From Xanthomonas nasturtii (lineage in GTDB: Bacteria > Pseudomonadota > Gammaproteobacteria > Xanthomonadales > Xanthomonadaceae): 64,000 nucleotides of DNA. The translations under genes were made by a program, and so were the position numbers. The stretch is taken from assembly GCF_001660815.1 (NCBI RefSeq), contig NZ_LYMI01000034.1:1-64000 (forward strand). Reading direction: 5' to 3'. Below are positions 57,613 to 64,000 of the stretch, piece after piece; the stretch's first letter is position 1, and each line of letters opens with the position of its first letter. A model generated the notes under the pieces. That model was not told the DNA's origin. It did not search any database and worked only from the letters and a program-made list of their open reading frames with translations.

Positions 57613-59283
57613 TCAGATCGGCGAATCCGCCAGCACCGAGTGATAGGCAATGAAGGCGTCATTGCATTGCAACGGCGCGCCGGGGCCGGGCTTGCCCTGC
57701 AGTTGCACATCGTTGGGCACCGATTCGGTCAGCTGGTCGTAAAAGCTCACCGGGCCGCCCTTGAAGGTGAAATGCACCGCGCCCGGGTTGCTCGCAGGCC
57801 CACCGAAATGCGGTTGCGCGAAGCTGACCTTGCCACCTTCCAGCACGACATTGTCCAGCGAGATGGTGATCGGCCTGGTGGTGCTGGCATCGCGGTATCC
57901 GTAGAAACTCAATTCGCCGCCGCCCAGGGTGGTCGAACCCAGCGAATGCACGTTGCTGAGCGAGATGCCGTGGAACTGCGGGATCTTGTCGCGTATTGCC
58001 GCATTGGCGTAATTGGCGTCGAAGACCAGCGGGCGCGCAACTCCGCGCATGCAGATGTGGTCGAAACTGATGTCGTACACCTGGCCGCCGCGTGAGGCGT
58101 CGGACTTGATGCGCAGCCCATTGGCCGAATAGGGATCTCGCTGCACATCGTTGGCATTGAAGCCGTCGATGCTCAGCCCGCGCACAGCGATATGGCGCAT
58201 GCCCGAGTCGGTTTCGCTGCCGAGCGAAAAGCCGTGTGTGTAATAGAACTGGTTGTAGGCGAACAGCATGTTTTCCGAGGCGATGCTGCGCTTGCTGTTG
58301 GCATGCGCCTTGATCGCAACGCCGTCGTCGCCGGTGCCGATGTAAGAATACGCCAGCAGGACATTCTTCGACTGGCCGGGGTCGAAGCCATCGGTGTTCT
58401 TGGCGGTTTCCGGCGTGAAGCAGGTCGCATGCGGATTGACGTCGGGCGTGCTGCCGGCCGGGCAACGGTAACCGGGCCGCGAATAGACCAGGCTGGGTGC
58501 CAGAATCTTGATGCCCCAAGCGGTCAGGCCCACCACGTTGTCGCTGATGACGTGGAAGTTGGGCGAGTTTTCCAGGGTGATGTCGTACAGCGTGAAGTCG
58601 CTGCTGTCGTCGATCTGCAGCAGCCGCGGCACGTGTTGGCTCAAACCTTTGCTGACGTTGAGATAGGCCAGATCCCACCAGCTGGCCGTGCCGGCATTGG
58701 GACCGGCGGTCAGCGTGCTGCCGCCGCGTCCATCGATCTTGCCCGCACCGACAATGGCGCTGTTTGCGGTATCGGCAACGTGGATCAACGGGTTGCACGA
58801 CTTTGCCTTGTCGCTGGTGGCGGTGCCGCAGGTGCCCAGGCCGTTGTCGTAATCGAGCGGATTGCGCGAGCCGAACAAGGTTACGCCACGATCGATCCAC
58901 AGCGTGACACCGCTTTTGATGGTCAGCGGACCGGTCAACAATCCGGACTCTCCGGCGTCGCCGCGGACCAGGCGCACTGCGCTGCCGGCAGGGCAATCGT
59001 CGATGGCCGCCTGCAAGCGTGCGGTATCGCGCTTGGACTGCGCCGGGTTCTGGTCGAGCGTATCCACCGAGCCACCCACCGGCCTCAGCGCAGCCTTGAG
59101 CGTGGCGCACACCTGGGTCGGCAATGCGGGCTGCTGAATCACCCCCCAGCTGGTGGAAATGCTGTGCGCGGTATCGGGTGCATCCTGCCCGTGCGGTCGC
59201 GCCGCGCTGGCGTCAAACGTGGTCAGGCCGAGCAGGGCAAGGGTCAGTGGCGCAACGGTGGGAACGAAACGATGGGACGGCAT
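57613..59283 (-). CDS. Secreted polygalacturonase (GH28)
   Basis: A 556-residue pectin-degrading enzyme with a signal peptide (about 1-28, LTLALLGLTTFDASA). The right-handed beta-helix carries all GH28 signatures: N296-T-D-G, the catalytic pair D319-D320 in GTGDDGVAIK, H350 in YTHGFSLGSE, and R391-I-K in GLRIKS. It should hydrolyse the homogalacturonan of plant cell walls after type II secretion. The upstream region carries a PIP-box-like site with a matching -10, suggesting HrpX control. The pectinesterase gene upstream on the same strand is broken, so the partner activity that removes methyl groups is missing at this locus. Confidence 0.94.
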   Translation of the reverse strand: MPSHRFVPTVAPLTLALLGLTTFDASAARPHGQDAPDTAHSISTSWGVIQQPALPTQVCATLKAALRPVGGSVDTLDQNPAQSKRDTARLQAAIDDCPAGSAVRLVRGDAGESGLLTGPLTIKSGVTLWIDRGVTLFGSRNPLDYDNGLGTCGTATSDKAKSCNPLIHVADTANSAIVGAGKIDGRGGSTLTAGPNAGTASWWDLAYLNVSKGLSQHVPRLLQIDDSSDFTLYDITLENSPNFHVISDNVVGLTAWGIKILAPSLVYSRPGYRCPAGSTPDVNPHATCFTPETAKNTDGFDPGQSKNVLLAYSYIGTGDDGVAIKAHANSKRSIASENMLFAYNQFYYTHGFSLGSETDSGMRHIAVRGLSIDGFNANDVQRDPYSANGLRIKSDASRGGQVYDISFDHICMRGVARPLVFDANYANAAIRDKIPQFHGISLSNVHSLGSTTLGGGELSFYGYRDASTTRPITISLDNVVLEGGKVSFAQPHFGGPASNPGAVHFTFKGGPVSFYDQLTESVPNDVQLQGKPGPGAPLQCNDAFIAYHSVLADSPI

Positions 59284-59894
59284 GGGCAGATGCTCCGGTG
59301 AAATGTGGCAGGCGCGCCAGATCAACGAGCACAACCAGATGCGGCCTGTACGCTGCGCTGCGAATATCTGCGCCCTGCACATGCGTGGTCTCGGCGGTGC
59401 TGTGTCGATCGGCGATAGCGGGATGCAAGCGTGGCGCGCCATGCCGAAGTTCGATTGCGTCAGCGCGAAATCAGCACCGCAGTGCCGAAGGCAGTGCAGG
59501 CAATCTGCCGTGTTCCGGCGTGCTGCAACTGCTGGCGGTAGCGAACTGTGCGCCGGATCGAATCGCATGCCGTCTGCGGCGGGAACAGGGCTGGATGACC
59601 TGGCGTTGAAAAAATCTTGACGTAGGAAGCCACGCCTGGTGTGCAGTCAACCGGATGCGCACGTGGTGCGATGCGTGCGCATCACTACGGTCGTTGCAAG
59701 CTGGCGCGGTCGCGCAGTGCGCGCATGTTGTCGTGCGTTGTCAGCGAACGACTACATGCGCGAACGAGCAATTCATTATTCGCGTCCTGTGAAACACACG
59801 AGACCATTGCAGAGATGGCTTTCCATGTAAGGCATTCCATGCAGCAAGCGCGGTTCACACCCGGCTTGCTACGCCATCGCTGCACTGCACCGCG
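59284..59894. other. Non-coding region between polygalacturonase and pectinesterase remnant
   Basis: There are 611 bases without a gene I can support. The part next to the polygalacturonase holds the PIP box and its -10 element and would form a leader of about 140 bases. The part near the pectinesterase remnant holds A/T-richer stretches (around 59610 and 59760) without hairpins strong enough to call terminators. The short frames here look like noise. Confidence 0.6.
59428..59489 (-). promoter_or_regulatory. PIP box with -10 element (candidate HrpX promoter)
   Basis: On the minus strand TTCGG (59489-59485), exactly 15 bases, TTCGC (59469-59465), then 31 bases and CACGCT (59433-59428), which fits the YANNNT -10 motif. 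Known HrpX promoters have TTCGB-N15-TTCGB followed by YANNNT after 30-32 bases. All spacings fit. It lies about 180 bases before the polygalacturonase start. Confidence 0.65.
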
Positions 59895-61075
59895 TTAGTT
59901 GGCCGCGCCGGTACCGCTGTTGGTGTACTCGTAAAAACGGTTCGCCGAATTGCGGCAGTTGCTGCTGCAATATGGGCGGCTGGCCGTGGACGCATCCCAG
60001 AGGGCGGCCTGCGGATATGGCTGCCCAGGCTTGAGTCGCGCACCGTTACCTGGCCATTGGGCGAGGTGCCGTTGACGTAGGCGCTCAGACCGCTGACGCC
60101 TTCGTCCCGGGCACGCCCAAGCTAGGTGTTGTTGTCCAGAGAGCCGGAGACGCTGGTGAAGCTGCTGTTGATCGCCAGAAAGCCGTAACTACTGCCAGGG
60201 CGTGTGCTGGGCGCAAAGATGTAGCCGCCGCGGCTGTTGCCCAGGCGTGCGCCGGTGGAGCGGATGGTGGCACGATCGAACACGCCGATACCGGACCCGA
60301 AGATGAAATCGACATCGCCTTCGATGGTGCTGCTCTTGAACTATGCGCGAATCACATTGGCCGCATTGGTCGCGCTGATCAGCAAGGTGTCCTGGTTGCC
60401 GGTGATCACGACATCTTCGAAGTTGGCCCTGTCGCCGCGCACTGCCAGCGCCACCGCGGATTGATTGTTGCCGGCATAAGTGCCTTCGATAGAGTTGTTG
60501 TCCACGCGCAAGTGGCGCGCCTCGAAGTTTGCCGCGCGCACCGTGAGCGTTGCGCTGTTGGAGGTGCCCACCGTGGTCGCCGATGCATTGCTGGCGCACG
60601 CATGGCTTGCGGTACCGGCCGGCTTGGGGGTGGGGTTGGCGTTGTTGAAGCGGATGATGGTGTCGCCATTTCCTGCGCCCAGCCCGAACAGCGTCAGCGG
60701 TGGCCCATTGCTCGGCACGCAGACCAGCTCGGTGTAGGTGCCCGCCTTGAGGCTGATATAGCGACGCGTCGTGCCGCCTGCGGCGACGGCCGCATCGATG
60801 GCCGCTTGCACGCTGCGATAGCGGGTGGAACTGTCGGCAGCGACTGCGTAGTCGGCGCTGAGCAAGGCGAGCCCTGCAGTGGGGTTCCAGTTGTCGGTCA
60901 CCAGCGCGGCGATCGGCCCGGCCTTGGCCAAGGCCTTGGCGATCGTGTAAGTGCTTGCTTCGCTGCTGGTGAGTTGTGGTCGCGTGGCAGTGCCGGTCAA
61001 TGCCAGTGCACTTGCGCTGACAAGGCCCAGCAATGCAGCGGCGATGCAGGTCGTACGAAGATGCGATGCAGACAT
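59895..61075 (-). pseudogene. Pectinesterase (pectin methylesterase, CE8), inactivated
   Basis: The frame starts at 61075 with a signal peptide (CIAAALLGLVSASALALTG) and a good CE8 N-terminal half (YRSVQAAIDAAVAAGGTTRR, ISLKAGTYTELVCVPS, GNQDTLLISATNAANVIRA). A TAG at 60343-60341 then interrupts it. The same frame continues with FKSSTIEGDVDFIFGSG, which holds the catalytic aspartates, to a second TAG at 60124-60122 where a tyrosine is expected before LGRA. A one-base deletion near 60010 shifts the remaining end (NRFYEYTNSGTGAAN) into another frame, with its stop at 59895. The span of 1181 bases is one short of a multiple of three. Three independent lesions argue against a sequencing error. 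Confidence 0.88.
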
Positions 61076-61345
61076 GTGGCGGCACTCTCTCAAAAGGGAT
61101 GCGTGCGCAAACGCACTACGCGGCAGATGCCAGACAGGTCAGTAGCGACGCAGAAACCTTCTGCGCAGTTGCCAGACAGGCGCTTGCAATAAGGTGGTCG
61201 GCCGTTTCCGGTTGCCGGGCAATGCAGCGCAAGTGCAACAACGGTCGACGCAACTGTGTTTGCAAGCAGCACATGTCCTCACATGCCGTGGGCACGCAGC
61301 CTCCCAGACTGGCTTACCCGCGTACAACGCATGTCAGGAATCGAA

Positions 61346-61834
61346 ATGGCAGACCCCAAAGAGTTGCAGGAAAAATTCTGGAAGGCGCTCAAATCCGATC
61401 GCACCGTGATGCTGGGGCTGGATGGCGTCGAAGACGGCCACGCGCGTCCGATGACCGCGCAGATCGAAGGCGACAGTGGTGGCCCGATCTGGTTCTTCAC
61501 CTCCAAGGACAACGCGCTGATCGCGATGCTGGGGCAGGGCCGCCGTGTCATCGGCGCCTTCAGCAGCAAGGGCCACGATCTGTTCGCCAGCATCAGCGGT
61601 TCCTTGCGTGAAGATACCGACCCGGCCGTGGTCGAGCGGTTGTGGAATCCGTACGTCGCTGCCTGGTACGAAGGCGGCAAGGATGACCCGAAACTGGCGC
61701 TGCTGCGCCTGGATGCCGACCACGCACAGATCTGGCTCAATGGGTCAAGCCTGCTTGCCGGGATCAAGGTGCTGTTCGGTGTGGACCCCAAGAAGGATTA
61801 CCAGGACAAGGTGGCGGACGTCCCGCTGCGCTGA
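61346..61834 (+). CDS. General stress protein, pyridoxamine-phosphate-oxidase-like
   Basis: A 162-residue split-barrel flavin-binding protein of the general-stress (GS26-like) PNPOx family. Characteristic segments: FWKALKSDRTVMLGL, ARPMTAQIEGDSGGPIWFFT, AFSSKGHDLFASISGSL and WYEGGKDDPKLALLRLDAD. A close Xanthomonas citri protein of this family was shown to bind FMN and FAD and to influence virulence (from memory). The start at 61346 is favoured by AGGA six bases upstream; an ATG five codons earlier is possible. It is probably transcribed alone. Confidence 0.88.
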   Translation: MADPKELQEKFWKALKSDRTVMLGLDGVEDGHARPMTAQIEGDSGGPIWFFTSKDNALIAMLGQGRRVIGAFSSKGHDLFASISGSLREDTDPAVVERLWNPYVAAWYEGGKDDPKLALLRLDADHAQIWLNGSSLLAGIKVLFGVDPKKDYQDKVADVPLR

Positions 61835-62186
61835 GGTGCCTGGCCTGGCCTGCACGCACACGCGGCCTTCAAGGGGCGCGTGTGCGTGCGGTACTTGAGC
61901 GCTGCCGGGAAGCGCGTGGATGACGGATCAAGCCGGGCCGCACGAGTTCTGATTGGCGGTACCGCGCATGGGGTGACAACGCCCTATCCACCGACTGGAT
62001 GCGTTTGATTCGTCGTAATTGGACGGTCGAGCGTGTTGTCTGGCTGCAGGGCCGCGTGCCGACTGCGCGTTGCCGCACGCGCCCACGCCGCAGTGATCTG
62101 CGCTTCACCGCCTGCCAACGCGTCGCTGCGCGATGATTTGCCATCGGCACGTGCGCAAGCGGCGGTGCCACCTCAGGAGATTCAAC
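61835..62186. other. Intergenic region without visible gene
   Basis: These 352 bases carry no frame with convincing composition. The last part (from about 62140) should be the promoter and leader of the following small gene, which has a good ribosome site CAGGAGA at 62174-62180. No strong hairpin or repeat was seen. Confidence 0.5.
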
Positions 62187-62477
62187 ATGCAACAGATCGA
62201 AATCGGCCAGATGGTGTTTTTGCGCGATGGCGAAGTCGGCGTGGGCGCGGTCCGCGACATCCGCAACGACGGCGCAGAACTGGTCATCAATATCGAAAAT
62301 GGCGGCGACTTTGTGCTGCCGGCGTCAGTGGTGCGCGATGTGCACTCGGGCAAGGTGATGCTGGATGTGGACCAACTTCCCGATGAGGTGCGTAATGCCC
62401 TGCGCCATCCGCATGACAACGAGTTGCAGACCAGCACCTATGCCGCGAGTAATCCGCAGGATGGCGCGCTGAAGTAA
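62187..62477 (+). CDS. Small conserved protein, DUF2171-like (96 aa)
   Basis: A 96-residue soluble acidic protein (MQQIEIGQMVFLRDGEVGVG at the start). The pattern of a short beta-rich domain with VGAVRDIRNDGAELVINIE, then DFVLPASVVRDVHSGKVMLD, resembles the PRC-barrel/DUF2171 type of stress-associated proteins. The family call is tentative. The ribosome site CAGGAGA seven bases upstream supports the start. Codon use is like its neighbours. It stands alone between two gene-poor stretches. Confidence 0.7.
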   Translation: MQQIEIGQMVFLRDGEVGVGAVRDIRNDGAELVINIENGGDFVLPASVVRDVHSGKVMLDVDQLPDEVRNALRHPHDNELQTSTYAASNPQDGALK

Positions 62478-62786
62478 CCAGAGCAGCGAACAAGACTACG
62501 GCGCAGCCGCCGGGCAGGCGCGGTCGGCGCCCCGAACCGGCAGGTACCGCGCGTACACTCCGGTTCCAGGCGCGCCGTCCACGCCCATCTGGCGGCTGGT
62601 CGCTCCATTTGTTGGCCAGTCTCTGTTGTTCATGCGTGGCGCGTTGCGAACGTCTTTAGCCGCTCCAAGCTGGCAGAGGTTGCGGCGGCTTTTGCGTTTG
62701 CCTGGGGAGGTCGCCTTCTCGGGAGATCGGTCACTGCAGTCGGCCAGTCCAACCCAGGATAGGGTTCGAGCCCACAAGCCGCTGAA
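62478..62786. other. Intergenic region with GGAGCGGCTAA-type repeat copy
   Basis: Between the small gene and the end of eutC are 309 bases with no supported gene. Around 62640-62675 the sequence TTTAGCCGCTCCAAG is the inverse of GGAGCGGCTAA, which is also found at 27625. A minus-strand frame of 93 codons here has no family features and I left it out. Confidence 0.45.
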
Positions 62787-63608
62787 TCAGGTGTCCGGCA
62801 ACAGGAAGGTGCGCGGTGCAGCGTCTGCAGGCCCTGCCGACAGCAAGACAGGTTGTTCGGCTTCATCCTTGAGCTGCACGCCGGAAAGCTGGCGGCGGAA
62901 TGCCTCGCGCAATAGGTACGCCAGCTTGTGGGTCGCCTCCGCGTAGCTCAATCCTTCGGCGCGGATATTGGAAATGCAGTTGCGCGCAGCATCTGTCAGG
63001 CCGAGACGTGGCGTGTAGGTGAGATACAGGCCCAGGCTGTCCGGCGAACTCAAGCCCGGGCGCTCCCCGATCAGGACGATCACCGCGCGTGCATTGAGCA
63101 GCTCGCCGATTTCATCGCCGATCGCCACCCGGCCTTGCGCCACCAGCACCACTGGCGCCAGTGACCAGTTTTCCTGCGCGGCCAGGGCATCGATATGCTC
63201 GAGCATGCGCGCGGCATGCCGATGCACCGCCAGCGCGGAAAGTCCATCGGCAACCACCACCGCAACGTCCTGTCCGCCGCCGTGCACGGCGGTGAGGCCG
63301 CGCAGCTGCGTGGCGGCGTCTTCGGCCAGACGCCGTCCCAGATCGGGCCGCTGCAGATACGTATGACGATCCACCGCAGCGCTTTGCAGCAGGATGCTGC
63401 TGCGCCCGCGTTGCTCCAGTTCGGCCTGCAGCGGTGCCGGGTCGAATGCCAGATGCACCGCGTCGCGGGCCTGCGCATGCGCCAGCTGGAAATCCAGGTG
63501 CGCGCCCGTGGGCAGGCTGGTGCCCACGCGGCCCAACGCGATGCGCGCCGGGGTGAGCTGGCGCAGGTGCGCCCAGGCATCGCGCGACGGTTTGGTTGGC
63601 ACGCTCAT
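62787..63608 (-). CDS. eutC: Ethanolamine ammonia-lyase small subunit
   Basis: A 273-residue subunit of the adenosylcobalamin-dependent enzyme that splits ethanolamine into acetaldehyde and ammonia. Conserved segments: [62 protein letters not shown]-type helix ([16 protein letters not shown]), [20 protein letters not shown] and [20 protein letters not shown]. The start codon overlaps the eutB stop by four bases. No microcompartment genes are seen, so this is the simple catabolic form that supplies nitrogen or carbon. Confidence 0.94.
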   Translation of the reverse strand: MSVPTKPSRDAWAHLRQLTPARIALGRVGTSLPTGAHLDFQLAHAQARDAVHLAFDPAPLQAELEQRGRSSILLQSAAVDRHTYLQRPDLGRRLAEDAATQLRGLTAVHGGGQDVAVVVADGLSALAVHRHAARMLEHIDALAAQENWSLAPVVLVAQGRVAIGDEIGELLNARAVIVLIGERPGLSSPDSLGLYLTYTPRLGLTDAARNCISNIRAEGLSYAEATHKLAYLLREAFRRQLSGVQLKDEAEQPVLLSAGPADAAPRTFLLPDT

Positions 63609-64000
63609 GGCGCAGCGCCGCCGCTGGCCTGCGCCAATGCGCGCCGGAACGGCGGCGGTACTTCGCTGCCAAGTTCGAAGCGACCATCGTGCAGCCGCAG
63701 GATGTCGTGCTGTTCCAGCCACTGCTCGAACTCGGGCGCGGCGCGCAGACCGAGTGCCTGGCGTGCAAACAGCGCATCGTGAAACGAGGTGGTCTGGTAG
63801 TTCAGCATCACATCGTCAGAGCCGGGAATGCCCATGATGAAATTGATGCCGGCTGTGCCGAGCAGGGTAAGCAACGTGTCCATGTCGTCCTGATCGGCCT
63901 CGGCATGGTTGGTGTAGCAGATGTCGCAGCCCATCGGCACGCCGAGCAATTTGCCGCAGAAATGATCCTCCAGCCCGGCACGGATGATCTGCTTGCCGTC
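63605..64000 (-). CDS. eutB: Ethanolamine ammonia-lyase large subunit, C-terminal part
   Basis: The last 131 residues of the heavy chain; the gene continues past the right edge. From the edge it reads [20 protein letters not shown], then [39 protein letters not shown] and [19 protein letters not shown], all standard EutB. The stop overlaps the eutC start (ATGA), the usual eutBC arrangement with coupled translation. Confidence 0.94.
   Translation of the reverse strand, partial: DGKQIIRAGLEDHFCGKLLGVPMGCDICYTNHAEADQDDMDTLLTLLGTAGINFIMGIPGSDDVMLNYQTTSFHDALFARQALGLRAAPEFEQWLEQHDILRLHDGRFELGSEVPPPFRRALAQASGGAAP

Noticed and set aside
59540-59561. Second PIP-like pair GCGAA and TCGAA upstream of the polygalacturonase
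   Set aside because: The spacer is 12 bases, not 15, and no -10 element fits.
62496-62777. 93-codon minus-strand frame before eutC
   Set aside because: No family features, no ribosome site and composition typical of random frames.

Overview
The window is a chromosomal segment of a xanthomonad, most likely Xanthomonas. The support is GC-rich DNA, an H-NS protein of the XrvA type, a FimX-type c-di-GMP receptor of 689 residues, secreted pectin-degrading enzymes with a plant-inducible-promoter (PIP) box, and REP-like intergenic repeats. Almost all of it is core genome, with genes on both strands in short operons. I found no rRNA, CRISPR array, prophage or plasmid origin.

Layout. 1-5.3 kb: the N-terminal end of an IS5-family transposase, then the giant helicase Lhr converging on a 3-methyladenine DNA glycosylase. 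5.5-8.9 kb: a chemoreceptor-cheW pair behind a near-consensus sigma-28 promoter, then a GAF protein with a degenerate GGDEF domain. 9.2-13 kb: a 56-residue charged protein, tRNA-Ala(CGC), an H-NS protein and the DNA ligase LigD. 13.2-17.3 kb: RNase D, a lipoprotein with a formylglycine-enzyme-like fold, a tmRNA-like 3' end and a broken virJ/acvB gene, together looking like the scar of an integrated element. 17.3-27.6 kb: xseA and queG on one strand, and the nnr-tsaE-amiC-mutL-DUF1684-TraB/GumN chain on the other; queG and nnr share a 24-bp promoter gap.

27.7-38.4 kb: phaR and phaB, gluQ, htpX, fimX, a flavoprotein, yaeQ and a DUF188 gene, then a cold-shock gene, a glutathione transferase and a lipoprotein esterase. 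38.7-47.3 kb: selO, apt, dbpA, uup, a barnase-barstar pair, a Mn/Fe superoxide dismutase and suhB. 47.4-57.5 kb: trmJ, a periplasmic binding protein translationally coupled to a membrane GGDEF-EAL protein, epmB divergent from efp, and mtaD-ubiG-gph followed by a squalene/phytoene-synthase-like gene. 57.6-64 kb: a GH28 polygalacturonase, a pectinesterase pseudogene, a PNPOx-like stress protein, a small conserved protein, and eutC with the end of eutB.

Themes. Genome maintenance is heavily represented (Lhr, Mpg, LigD, XseA, MutL). Three c-di-GMP proteins are present: one degenerate at its GGDEF motif, one a probable pure receptor (FimX), and one probably catalytic. The most interesting regions are the binding-protein/GGDEF-EAL sensor operon, the exported RNase-inhibitor pair, the pectin locus (a PIP-box-driven polygalacturonase beside a pectinesterase killed by three mutations), two 68-bp REPIN-like doublets, and the tmRNA-3'-end/virJ scar.
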